Shown: positions 1 to 6,949, counted from the stretch's first letter. The stretch: 23,700 nucleotides of DNA from an uncultured Bacilli bacterium (GCA_934163035.1 CAKPJX010000014.1:1-23700), one strand, 5' to 3'. Notes: generated by a model from the letters alone, not told the origin. Made by a program: numbers and translations.

Positions 1-3
1 AGC

Positions 4-21
4 CAATGCATAATTGCATTG
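4..21. repeat. Short perfect palindrome at window edge
   Basis: Seven-base arms CAATGCA/TGCATTG flank a 4-base TAAT loop. It could be an operator or part of a hairpin of a gene outside the window. No gene that uses it is visible, so the role is unknown. Confidence 0.3.
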
Positions 22-85
22 ACTACTTAAATAATTATCACTTATTTGTGTCTACACACACTATTTGACAATTATCCGAAAATAA

Positions 86-114
86 AAAGACCTATTCTGC
101 TTGAATGGGTCTTT
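86..114 (-). terminator. Rho-independent terminator of the T7SS-like operon
   Basis: An 11-bp stem (86-96 with 104-114, one G-T pair) has a 7-base loop and is followed on the minus strand by a T-rich run (TTTTTATTTT). It lies 12 bases beyond the stop of the DUF4176-like gene, so it probably ends the five-gene operon starting at 3922. Confidence 0.75.
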
Positions 115-125
115 CTGTTTACAAA

Positions 126-455
126 TTATTGTTCGTCATTTTCATATTTTTGTTTATAGATTTCATATCCACCATTTAGTATTCTTGATAATTCTTTTTG
201 TTCTGGAGTTTCGTAACCAAGGTAAGATATTTTTTCTATTTGATCATGATTGAAGGCACAAGCAAGATTACTGTCCACAATTCCTTCTGGATATGGACAA
301 CCTCCATATTCATAAATTTTCTTTTTGGCAGCCACTTCTTTTCCATTCACTATTTCTGTATTGGTTGGAAAAATACAGTAACTAGTTATCATTAATTCTT
401 TTGTTCCACCCTTTAGTTTTACAATTGTTCCAATTGGTAAAAATCTTTCTTTCAT
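126..455 (-). CDS. DUF4176-like T7SS-associated protein
   Basis: This 109-residue soluble protein has no signal peptide or membrane segment. It carries the features I associate with DUF4176: LPIGTIVKLKGG near the N-terminus, YEYGGCPYPEG in the middle and FNHDQIEKISYLGYE towards the end. DUF4176 proteins are commonly encoded beside LXG/WXG100 type VII secretion substrates in Firmicutes; a targeting or chaperone role is inference. It is the last gene of the operon, 23 bases after the stop of the 804-residue gene, with the ribosome site AAGGAG 8 bases before the ATG. A terminator follows. The family call rests on remembered motifs, so a profile search would settle it. Confidence 0.75.
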   Translation of the reverse strand: MKERFLPIGTIVKLKGGTKELMITSYCIFPTNTEIVNGKEVAAKKKIYEYGGCPYPEGIVDSNLACAFNHDQIEKISYLGYETPEQKELSRILNGGYEIYKQKYENDEQ

Positions 456-478
456 AACATTATCTCCTTCTTTATTTA

Positions 479-2893
479 TTAATCAACAGGATATTCATAA
501 TCCGAAGAATTATCCTCATAGTTTGGAGTACTATTATAGTCTGAACTATTGTCTTCATACCCTGGACTATCGCTATCATTGTCATCTTTCCACTCATCAG
601 TTACAATCGAATTATCTTCGTCATCATCTTCTACTGTTTCATCAAATTCGCCTGATTCACTTTGTTTTTTCTTATCTAGATATACTTTTGCTCCAACACC
701 TGCCGCTCCAGCTAAACCAATTCCTGTTAGGATTGGGCCTGCCATACTTTTTTTGCTTGTTGTTGTGGTTGTTGTATCAACTGGTGGTTCAACAATATAT
801 GGTTCATCATATGGTTCATCAGTTGTGTCTGTAGTTGTTGACATGTCATCTCCTGTGCCATCATCTAATATTTCTATTGTGTCACTAGGTATTTGGTCTG
901 TACTAGTGTCTGGAGTATATGAAGTATCTGTGTAATTACCATATGAGCCACCATTATTTGACGGTGGGGTGTATCCTGAGGATGATGGTTGAGTATTGTT
1001 GTCTGAAGGTTGATTACTAGGTTGTTGAACTGGTTGCCCACCTGTTTTGTCACTGTCATTTGATTCATTTTCATGGTTTTTATTTTCACTGTTCGATCCA
1101 TTATTATCGTTTTTATTTCCGCCGTTTGAGCCATTTCCATCGTTTTTATTTTCGTTGCTTGAACTATCTCCATCATTTTTATTTTCGTTGTTTGATCCAT
1201 CTCCATCGTTTTTATTTTCGTTGTTTGAGCCATTTCCATCGTTTTTATTTTCGTTGTTTGATCCATTTCCATCGTTTTTATTTTCGTTGCTTGAACTATC
1301 TCCATCGTTTTTATTTTCGTTGTTTGACCCATTTTCATCGCTTTTATTTTCGTTGCTTGTTCCATTTCCGTCATTTTTATTTCCGCTGCTTGACCCATTT
1401 CCATCGTTTTTATTTCCGCTGTTTGACCCATTTACATCGTTTTTATTTCCACTGTTTGAGCCATTTCCATCGTTTTTATTTACGCTGTTTGATCCATTTC
1501 CATCGTTTTTATTTCCGCTGTTTGTTCCATTTCCATTATTACTTGTGTTTCTTCTTTGCTGTGGAGATGTATCTATTTCTCCATTAGTGTTGCCAGTATT
1601 TCCGTTGGTTTTGATATCGGTAGTTCCTGTATTTCCAGTATTACTTGATTTGTTATCTTTACCAGCTGGTTCTACAGTATAATCAGGATCAGGATTTGGC
1701 TCTGGCTTTGGTTCTGGCGTGTCTATATGCAAATCATTTTCATTTTCGCTGCCTTTTGTACTTGGAGTTCCATTTGATACATTGTTGATTTTGTTTCCTG
1801 TATATATTACAGCAGTACCGGCTGCAACTGCAGTGGCAACTTTAGGGTTTTTAGCAATGGTTTCCACTGTTATTCTAGCTGTGTCCTTTATAGCTTTTCC
1901 TGCCTTGGTTACCATATTTACTGGTTTAGTCTTTTTCATCAAATTTATAACCATATTTCCAGCTTTGCTTGATGTAATCTTACTAGCAACCTTAGAAAGA
2001 CCAGTTTTATTCGCAATGTTTACTACTATATCTTTTGCTCCACTCTTTAATTGATTTACTTTTGTGAGAGTTTTACTACTTTCAAGGAGAGAATTTTTAG
2101 CACTTGCTGCACCTTTTGCACTACTAAGGGCAAAGGTAAGACCAGCATCCGTTATACCTGTTAACAAGCTTTTACCAATGGCTTTGGAATAATCTGTACC
2201 ATCTTGAAGTTCACTTTGCAACTTTCCGCCAAGGCTTGCTGTTCCTGAAACTGCTGCTACTGTACCTGTGACTGCTAGTGATGACCCTGCTGTAGCCAAA
2301 GCTAAAATAATTGTTGGGGCTGCTGTTCCAACGCCTTTTAGGATTGATGCTGCACAACTATCATATTTCATCCAATCCCAGCTATATTTGTCTACCCAAG
2401 CAGAAAACGCATTGTTAGATGTATACCGTTCATTAAACCAATCACCAACAAGATCTTTTGCTACAAACTCTGATACTGATTCTCCAAACTTTGGAAAAAA
2501 AATACCACCTGCAAAACCAACAAGACCTACGACTGCGTCACCTAGTTGTTCAAGAAAAGTTAATTCTCCTTCTCTTAACTTTGAATATACCATAACTGCC
2601 GTTGCACCTAATCTTTTAAAGAATGAACCTTCTTGTCCCTCTTTATATGCTTCAATAGCTGAAACTTGATTATTCAAATTTGTAAGTAACTCATCCAATA
2701 CGTCATTACAATCTTGAACAAAGCTATTAACAGAGTCTTTTTTCCAATCAATATAATTTATACCTCTTGCGTTTCTTATTATACTTAGTCCTGATTCTAC
2801 ATCCGGTGCGATTTGCTTTATTTCATTTGATATTGCTGATAGCTCTTGAATTGATTGTGCTACTCTTTCTTTATCATAACTAAATCCACTCAT
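479..2893 (-). CDS. WXG/LXG-like surface protein with Asn-rich repeat stalk and C-terminal membrane anchor
   Basis: The protein has 804 residues. Residues 1-90 are helical and charged, with a central Trp (W50 in NYIDW), like a WXG100/LXG N-terminal domain; there is no Sec signal peptide. Residues 115-370 alternate glycine/alanine-rich hydrophobic stretches (about 118-135, 185-222, 238-262 and 350-366) with basic stretches. A Pro/Glu linker (about 390-410) and Thr/Asn/Gly linker lead into 14 tandem 11-residue units (457-610), then a Ser/Thr/Pro-rich linker. One transmembrane segment (about 717-739) is followed by DKKKQ and a 60-residue acidic tail containing YEDNSSDY twice. There is no LPxTG motif. 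It starts 11 bases after the preceding small helical gene, with GAGGAGG before the ATG. I infer a T7SS-exported protein held in the membrane, with an extracellular stalk. A pore-forming or LXG-toxin relationship for the glycine-rich part is possible but unproven. Confidence 0.75.
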   Translation of the reverse strand: MSGFSYDKERVAQSIQELSAISNEIKQIAPDVESGLSIIRNARGINYIDWKKDSVNSFVQDCNDVLDELLTNLNNQVSAIEAYKEGQEGSFFKRLGATAVMVYSKLREGELTFLEQLGDAVVGLVGFAGGIFFPKFGESVSEFVAKDLVGDWFNERYTSNNAFSAWVDKYSWDWMKYDSCAASILKGVGTAAPTIILALATAGSSLAVTGTVAAVSGTASLGGKLQSELQDGTDYSKAIGKSLLTGITDAGLTFALSSAKGAASAKNSLLESSKTLTKVNQLKSGAKDIVVNIANKTGLSKVASKITSSKAGNMVINLMKKTKPVNMVTKAGKAIKDTARITVETIAKNPKVATAVAAGTAVIYTGNKINNVSNGTPSTKGSENENDLHIDTPEPKPEPNPDPDYTVEPAGKDNKSSNTGNTGTTDIKTNGNTGNTNGEIDTSPQQRRNTSNNGNGTNSGNKNDGNGSNSVNKNDGNGSNSGNKNDVNGSNSGNKNDGNGSSSGNKNDGNGTSNENKSDENGSNNENKNDGDSSSNENKNDGNGSNNENKNDGNGSNNENKNDGDGSNNENKNDGDSSSNENKNDGNGSNGGNKNDNNGSNSENKNHENESNDSDKTGGQPVQQPSNQPSDNNTQPSSSGYTPPSNNGGSYGNYTDTSYTPDTSTDQIPSDTIEILDDGTGDDMSTTTDTTDEPYDEPYIVEPPVDTTTTTTSKKSMAGPILTGIGLAGAAGVGAKVYLDKKKQSESGEFDETVEDDDEDNSIVTDEWKDDNDSDSPGYEDNSSDYNSTPNYEDNSSDYEYPVD
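1064..1525 (-). repeat. Tandem repeat, 14 x 33 bp (11 residues), within the stalk protein
   Basis: Fourteen consecutive 33-base units encode variants of G-S-N-N-E-N-K-N-D-G-N. The first five have NSG/NSV/SSG before NKND; most of the later units have NNE or SNE. The unit contains no stop in several frames, which creates long false open frames on both strands across this stretch. Near-identical units make copy-number change by slippage or recombination likely. Confidence 0.9.
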
Positions 2894-2904
2894 TTTTGTC
2901 CTCC

Positions 2905-3240
2905 TCAGTTATTGCCATCTTTATTCTTCTGTTCGTCCAAGTAAGAAGCATATTCATTATATTGTATTCTATATACATCCTTTGCTGCTGTTTGTAGACT
3001 TGTAGCATATTCTGCTAATGCATTTCCTGTTTGGACTATTGTGTTACCCTTTTCCTCGATGACAGGAACCATTGACTTTCCATTGGCAGATAATGCATTA
3101 GTATCGCATATTTCAGATATGTTTGCTACTGATTGTCCACATTTTATTAAGCGTTCTGCAGCTTCTTGTAATTTAGCACAGCCTCTTTCAATACTATTTA
3201 AGTCAATTATTTGACTCTCACGTGTTATTCCGTACGCCAT
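2905..3240 (-). CDS. Small helical T7SS-type protein, possible targeting partner of the stalk protein
   Basis: This 111-residue all-helical protein has no signal peptide or membrane segment. Two helical stretches (about 14-48 and 55-104) flank a break near NALSANGKSM, giving the helix-turn-helix length of WXG100/Lap-like proteins, though no W-x-G is present. The C-terminus is charged and contains YNEYASYLDEQ, without a strict YxxxD/E signal. It lies directly before the 804-residue gene (11 bases), as LXG-partner genes usually do. The ribosome site is AAGGTG 5 bases before the ATG, and 92 bases with a strong hairpin separate it from the preceding gene. Assignment to a specific partner family is inference from size, fold and position. 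Confidence 0.65.
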   Translation of the reverse strand: MAYGITRESQIIDLNSIERGCAKLQEAAERLIKCGQSVANISEICDTNALSANGKSMVPVIEEKGNTIVQTGNALAEYATSLQTAAKDVYRIQYNEYASYLDEQKNKDGNN

Positions 3241-3267
3241 TATATCACCTTTTCCTTTTTACATGTT

Positions 3268-3311
3268 ATGTATAGTAAATAGAGAAATTGCTTTCTCTAT
3301 TTACTATACAT
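3268..3311 (-). promoter_or_regulatory. Perfect 20-bp intra-operon hairpin
   Basis: Arms 3268-3287 and 3292-3311 are exact reverse complements with a 4-base loop. On the transcript no U-run follows; the next gene's ribosome site comes about 15 bases later. It therefore does not look like a simple terminator and may be an RNA processing or stability element. An imperfect palindrome centred on GCATATGC (3305-3328) shares bases 3305-3311 with its arm, so the two folds would compete. Confidence 0.8.
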
Positions 3312-3332
3312 CGCATATGCAATGTATATATT

Positions 3333-3608
3333 TTATTGTTCTTTACTATATTTTAAAGCTTGATCTACTGCTAATCTTAAGTTTGTTGCACTTAATTTCA
3401 TCTCAGCCATAGCTTCTGGTACATCTCCACCATAGTATTCATTCCAATTTGATCTAACTTGCTCAGACCATTCCGTTTCAATTCCTTCTGGAATATTTCT
3501 CTTAATTGCTGCATCTAATTCTTTCATAGCTGCATCAATTTTTTCTATAATACTATCGATTTGAGCAGCATCTTCTGTTGCAGCTCCTGGATTAATTGTA
3601 ATATTCAT
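3333..3608 (-). CDS. WXG100-family-like small secreted protein
   Basis: This 91-residue helical-hairpin protein has no signal peptide. Helix 1 spans about 10-38, the turn region contains GIETEWSEQ and SNWNEYYGG, and helix 2 spans about 62-90. Trp residues sit at the centre as in WXG100 proteins, although the exact W-x-G spacing is not kept. Such proteins are exported as folded dimers by type VII systems. It is the second gene of the operon, 26 bases after the first, with a good ribosome site (GGAAGGTGA) before the ATG. The strong hairpin at 3268-3311 follows its stop, which may give it higher mRNA levels than the downstream genes (inference). Confidence 0.7.
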   Translation of the reverse strand: MNITINPGAATEDAAQIDSIIEKIDAAMKELDAAIKRNIPEGIETEWSEQVRSNWNEYYGGDVPEAMAEMKLSATNLRLAVDQALKYSKEQ

Positions 3609-3634
3609 ATACTTTTCACCTTCCTCTCAATTTT

Positions 3635-3922
3635 TTATTTCATTGATGATGATAAATCACTTATTAAGCTTGTGAATTTTGTTTTTTGTGTTCCAATATA
3701 TCCTTCAGCTTCATCAATTGTTTGTTGAATAGCTTTGAAAGTATTTTCTTTTGCTTGGAATTTTGCTAATAAGTCATCTGCTGGATCACCTTTAATATCT
3801 CCACTTGTAATTTCATTAATTAAGTTTTGTAGTCTTGATAAATTTTGCTTATATGATTCTCCAGCTGTTTCTAATGCTTTTCTTAAATCATTTAAAGCAC
3901 TTTCTTCAACATGAACTGCCAT
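3635..3922 (-). CDS. WXG100-like helical-hairpin protein
   Basis: This 95-residue protein has two amphipathic helices (about 6-40 and 50-92) around a turn with SGDIKGDPADDLL. The K-G-D-P-A pattern followed by a downstream Phe stands where WXG100 proteins carry W-x-G-x-A, with the Trp replaced. There is no signal peptide or membrane segment. It is the first gene of the operon, with the strong ribosome site AGGAGGTGA before ATG. I infer a type VII secretion substrate or a dimer partner of the next gene product. The fold assignment is reasonable; the exact subfamily is not recognised. Confidence 0.65.
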   Translation of the reverse strand: MAVHVEESALNDLRKALETAGESYKQNLSRLQNLINEITSGDIKGDPADDLLAKFQAKENTFKAIQQTIDEAEGYIGTQKTKFTSLISDLSSSMK

Positions 3923-4000
3923 TATTTCACCTCCTAATATATTTTATACCTTAAGAATATTTACTTTGTTTTCCAACCGAAGCCATATCCTTATAATCTA

Positions 4001-4029
4001 ATTTTATATGCATTTTGAAAATATAACAA
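4001..4029 (-). promoter_or_regulatory. Candidate promoter of the T7SS-like operon
   Basis: On the minus strand TTGTTA (4024-4029), a 17-base spacer and TAAAAT (4001-4006) lie about 80 bases before the first ATG at 3922. The surrounding DNA is so AT-rich that other pairings are possible. Confidence 0.4.
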
Positions 4030-4077
4030 GTATTTTCTCGATTATTTACAATTATTTACATAATATATAACATTAAA

Positions 4078-4111
4078 AAACAGACTTACTTTAAAAAACA
4101 TAAGTCTGTTT
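4078..4111 (-). terminator. Terminator after the glycosyltransferase gene
   Basis: An 11-bp perfect stem (4078-4088 with 4101-4111) has a 12-base loop and is followed on the minus strand by TTTTTT. It lies 19 bases beyond the glycosyltransferase stop and separates that unit from the T7SS-like operon. Confidence 0.85.
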
Positions 4112-4130
4112 CATAAATATATTTTATTAG

Positions 4131-5132
4131 TTAATCTTCATAGAGACTTTCATATACTTTTTTTAATTCTTCACCAATTCTTTTTATATCTCTTTCTTTA
4201 GCTATATTGTATGATTCTTCTCCTAGTTTTTTTATTTTACCATTTAGAATATCTTTAATTAATTTTTCAAAGTCATCAACATTTTTTCCTTTATATACAT
4301 GTTTTTTATCTACTAGCCATGAATCAAAGATTGGTATGTCTCTTACAATTGTAGTTGTCTTACAGGCACAGGCCTCAATTATTGGAATTCCCTCTGTCTC
4401 CTCATATGTTGGAAACAAATATATATCACAACCGTTTAAAGCATTTTTTATTTCTTGTTGTTCTACATATCCTGCAAAGGTTAAATTATCTAATTTTGTT
4501 TTTACAGCCCTTTTCACATCTTTTGTAGCCAACTTAAGAGAGCTATATCCAAACCAAATAAACTTATATTCTGGTAGTCTCTTTGCTAGTTCAACAAAAT
4601 CTGTAATTCCTTTTCTTGTAATATAAAGTCCTATCCCAATTATAACTTTGTCTTCTTTTTTTAAATTATACTTATTTCTAAATTTTTCTCCTGATTCTTC
4701 ATTTTTTTTAAATAAATCAAGTTCTATTCCATTTGAAATGGCATATATTTTTTTCTTTATTCCATAGTTTTCTAGAAGCTTTTTTGAATATGGAGTTGGA
4801 GTTACAATTACATCTCCTAGATTATAGCATTTTATAAGCCATTTTTTAAATAATGGAGATAATTGTTTACAGAAGATAAAGCCACTCTTAAAGTCCTCTT
4901 CTGTACTGTGAGCGTGATATACTACTTTTTTTCCATTTCTCTTAGCTTTTTTAGCTAAATGATATGACCTTGGTCCATAGAAATTTATATGTATAATATC
5001 ATAGTCATCTTTTGGATTTGTTGTATATGGTACATTAGCATAATCCAAGGCCTTCATTTGATGTTTAATGGCTTTACCTAGTCCACTTTTTCTAGTTAAT
5101 TTTTCTCCCTCTGTATATAACAATACTTTCAT
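4131..5132 (-). CDS. Glycosyltransferase family 4, CpoA-like glycolipid synthase
   Basis: The 333 residues match the length and layout of CpoA-type enzymes, which add the second sugar to glucosyl-diacylglycerol for membrane glycolipids and lipoteichoic acid anchors. Visible features are the N-terminal KVLLYTEGE and SGLGKAIKHQ, HINFYGP, HAHSTEEDF, TPYSKKLLENYGIK, the SNGIEL donor-domain start near residue 135, and the catalytic-loop-like EETEGIPIIEA near 240, which fits the GT4 E-x7-E pattern. The protein is cytosolic and probably membrane-associated through basic surface helices. It lies 36 bases after the PrsW-like gene. Its ribosome site AAGGAG is 29 bases from the ATG, with an inverted repeat between them. 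The sugar donor and acceptor cannot be told from sequence; a capsule or other glycosyltransferase is less likely. Confidence 0.82.
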   Translation of the reverse strand: MKVLLYTEGEKLTRKSGLGKAIKHQMKALDYANVPYTTNPKDDYDIIHINFYGPRSYHLAKKAKRNGKKVVYHAHSTEEDFKSGFIFCKQLSPLFKKWLIKCYNLGDVIVTPTPYSKKLLENYGIKKKIYAISNGIELDLFKKNEESGEKFRNKYNLKKEDKVIIGIGLYITRKGITDFVELAKRLPEYKFIWFGYSSLKLATKDVKRAVKTKLDNLTFAGYVEQQEIKNALNGCDIYLFPTYEETEGIPIIEACACKTTTIVRDIPIFDSWLVDKKHVYKGKNVDDFEKLIKDILNGKIKKLGEESYNIAKERDIKRIGEELKKVYESLYED

Positions 5133-5135
5133 ATA

Positions 5136-5160
5136 TTTGTTGATATATAATAATATATCT
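5136..5160 (-). promoter_or_regulatory. Ribosome site with hairpin in the spacer, glycosyltransferase leader
   Basis: On the minus strand AAGGAG is followed by AA, then GATATAT-TATT-ATATATC (a 7-bp inverted repeat), then 9 bases to the ATG at 5132. Linear spacing is about 29 bases, too long for normal initiation. If the hairpin folds, the effective spacing becomes about 11. No in-frame start lies closer to the ribosome site. Confidence 0.5.
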
Positions 5161-5168
5161 TCTCCTTT

Positions 5169-5924
5169 TTAATTTGCATTTTTATTAATATTATAATTAG
5201 ATGTCTCTATGGCATTTTCTTTTATTATCTTTATATTATTTTTGACTACATAATTTAGTTTATTAATTGAGACTATGTATAAGAATATTATAAATACAAT
5301 TGAAAATACTATTAATGGAATATTACCAGATAGAAGGCAAAAATCATATATTCCATGTAGAACTGTTGGTATCATAAGACTTTTAAATAGATTTCCTTTT
5401 TCTAGTTGTTTTGATCCTTTTAGACTAGATATTTTAGCAAGGCTTAGATAGTATCCCATAAATAAAGCATCAAACGCATGAGATGGAACGGACATAAGTC
5501 CTCTTATTATTCCTATTACTACAGAGCCATTACTTAATACATATGCTATATTCTCAAAAGCTGCAAAGCCTATTGCTGTAAAAACAGAATAAATAATGAT
5601 ATCATAAGTTTCATCAAATTCTTGACTTTTATATCCAAACAAGTAAACCATTAATAATTTCATTCCTTCTTCAAGCATAGCGACTTTTATAAATGTTATT
5701 ACAAGGAGTCTTGCAAAGCTTACATTGTCTTCAAGCGCTAACCACGGAATTAAAGTTTCCAAAATAAGGCTTATAATTATTACTAATATAGCGGCTAATA
5801 TTCCTGAGAAGAATAGTTTTGCTAGTAGTCCTCTAGGTTCCTTTTCCCTATCTTTGTCATAAACATATTTACAGATTATTATAGCTGGTAAAATAGCTAG
5901 TAGTATTAAAAATTGTTCTTTCAT
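5169..5924 (-). CDS. PrsW-type intramembrane protease family protein
   Basis: This 251-residue polytopic membrane protein has about eight hydrophobic segments. PrsW/CAAX-like motifs are visible: YVYDKDREKEP after the first segment, LEEGMKLL (the paired Glu of the active site), AAFENIAYV, PSHAFDALFMGY and HGIYDF with His residues. PrsW cleaves anti-sigma factors in the membrane in Bacillus; the substrate here is unknown. The open frame continues upstream through the tRNA-Ala gene, so the start is the ATG at 5922-5924, preceded by TAGGAA and by a good promoter at 5958-5986. The glycosyltransferase gene follows after 36 bases, probably in the same transcript. Confidence 0.85.
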   Translation of the reverse strand: MKEQFLILLAILPAIIICKYVYDKDREKEPRGLLAKLFFSGILAAILVIIISLILETLIPWLALEDNVSFARLLVITFIKVAMLEEGMKLLMVYLFGYKSQEFDETYDIIIYSVFTAIGFAAFENIAYVLSNGSVVIGIIRGLMSVPSHAFDALFMGYYLSLAKISSLKGSKQLEKGNLFKSLMIPTVLHGIYDFCLLSGNIPLIVFSIVFIIFLYIVSINKLNYVVKNNIKIIKENAIETSNYNINKNAN

Positions 5925-5957
5925 AACATCATTCCTATACACATATTTTATAATATC

Positions 5958-5986
5958 ATTATAAACAAAATTCTTTTGATTTGCAA
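5958..5986 (-). promoter_or_regulatory. Promoter of the prsW-like gene
   Basis: Minus strand TTGCAA (5981-5986), 17-base spacer, TATAAT (5958-5963). It lies between the tRNA-Ala terminator and the ATG at 5924 and supports that start choice. Confidence 0.7.
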
Positions 5987-6031
5987 TTATAAAGAATAAT
6001 AATCGATATTTATGAAAAAGAGCAAAATAAA

Positions 6032-6051
6032 AGCGTTGATTTTTCAACGCT
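6032..6051 (-). terminator. Terminator of tRNA-Ala
   Basis: AGCGTTGA and TCAACGCT form an 8-bp stem with a 4-base loop, followed on the minus strand by TTTATTTTG. It starts 10 bases beyond the tRNA 3' end. Confidence 0.8.
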
Positions 6052-6061
6052 AAATTCAATA

Positions 6062-6137
6062 TGGTGGAGCATAGCGGGATCGAACCGCTGACCTCCACGG
6101 TGCAAACGTGGCGCTCTCCCAGCTGAGCTAATGCCCC
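6062..6137 (-). tRNA. tRNA-Ala(TGC)
   Basis: A 76-base cloverleaf includes an encoded 3' CCA. The acceptor GGGGCAT pairs with ATGCTCC allowing G-T, the D-arm is AGCTCAGCTGGGAGAGC, and the anticodon stem CCACG/CGTGG encloses loop TTTGCAC with anticodon TGC. The T-arm contains GGTTCGATCCC. It has its own promoter and terminator and sits between the M50 protease and prsW-like genes. Confidence 0.97.
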
Positions 6138-6170
6138 ATAACTATCTGCTTTTTCGCAGTCAGTAATTGA

Positions 6171-6200
6171 ATTATAGCACAGTATAATTTTAAATGTCAA
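6171..6200 (-). promoter_or_regulatory. Consensus promoter of tRNA-Ala
   Basis: Minus strand TTGACA (6195-6200), 18-base spacer, TATAAT (6171-6176): both hexamers are perfect. The -35 box overlaps the TGA stop of the M50 protease gene (6197-6199). The expected start is about 25-30 bases before the tRNA 5' end. Confidence 0.85.
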
Positions 6201-6949
6201 TCCTTTTTATATATTTTTTCTAAGTATTCTTCTTCTAAATAATATTTGTCATTCAATTTTAACAAATGTCTTTTATTCCGATGAAATTTTTCTGGATTAT
6301 TTATAATTATTCCCTTTTTAAATTTATACTTGTATAGGTATCTTTCTAAAATAAATTTTTGATATATAAAATCTATTTGTCTATACTCTTTTATTACTTT
6401 ATATATAAGAAAGGCTATCATTAGTATTAAATTCAATTGGATGTTAGTATGATTTATAGCTAGTACTAGAGTTATTGTTATATATGAGATTATGATAGAT
6501 AGAAGTAGACTTTCTTTAAATGATAGTCTTAATGATAAAAATATATTTATGAATTTACCACCATCTAGTGGATAAATTGGTAATAGATTAAAAAACAATA
6601 TACCATAATGGTATTTCTTTATTAGGACTATGTCATATGGAAAAATATGCATAAGTATTAAATAAGCTATAAACTGTGACAATGGTCCCATTATTAAAAT
6701 AAGCATTTCTTTTTCTGGCGAAATGTTTAATGTTAGCTTAAATTTTGATATACCACCTAATGGATATATTATAATTTTATCTACTTCTATTCCTAACATT
6801 TTAGCAGTTAAAAAATGACCTAATTCATGGATTATAATTAAAAAGCTTATGACTATAAACGGAATGAATGAAGCTGTTAAGACGGAAATAATTGCGAATA
6901 CATATACTAACCAGTCAATTTCAAGATATTTAAATGTAGTTTTTATAAT
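6197..6949 (-). CDS. SpoIVFB-like M50 intramembrane metalloprotease, non-canonical start
   Basis: The reading frame supports about 250 residues. HELGH (residues 41-45 from the first possible codon) gives the zinc-binding His pair and catalytic Glu. NLLPIYPLDGG near residue 121-131 supplies the third zinc ligand, Asp. Several transmembrane segments and a charged C-terminal region fit SpoIVFB, the protease that processes pro-sigma-K in Bacillus. The gene follows a SpoIVFA-like gene, overlapping its stop by 20 bases, as in the spoIVFAB operon. A TAG codon immediately precedes the first codon (ATT at 6947-6949), and no ATG, GTG or TTG lies between it and HELGH. GGAAAG stands 7 bases before that ATT. 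The first ATG (6797-6799) would remove the active site. Start therefore uncertain; the gene may use ATT or be damaged. Confidence 0.78.
   Translation of the reverse strand: MIKTTFKYLEIDWLVYVFAIISVLTASFIPFIVISFLIIIHELGHFLTAKMLGIEVDKIIIYPLGGISKFKLTLNISPEKEMLILIMGPLSQFIAYLILMHIFPYDIVLIKKYHYGILFFNLLPIYPLDGGKFINIFLSLRLSFKESLLLSIIISYITITLVLAINHTNIQLNLILMIAFLIYKVIKEYRQIDFIYQKFILERYLYKYKFKKGIIINNPEKFHRNKRHLLKLNDKYYLEEEYLEKIYKKD

Noticed and set aside
1064..1525. CRISPR-like array
   Set aside because: The units are contiguous and in frame with no unique spacers, and they encode protein repeats.
874..1682. Long open frames in other frames and on the plus strand across the repeat region
   Set aside because: The 33-base unit simply lacks stops in several frames. 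These frames have no ribosome site and encode only monotonous repeats, while the minus-strand 804-residue frame has domains and a good start.
3320..3922. Strict YxxxD/E type VII export signals in the small proteins
   Set aside because: I looked for the motif in the C-termini of the three small proteins and found only near matches, so I do not use it as evidence.
5925..6200. N-terminal extension of the PrsW-like protein
   Set aside because: The extension translates the tRNA-Ala gene and its terminator. The ATG at 5922-5924 has a ribosome site and its own promoter.
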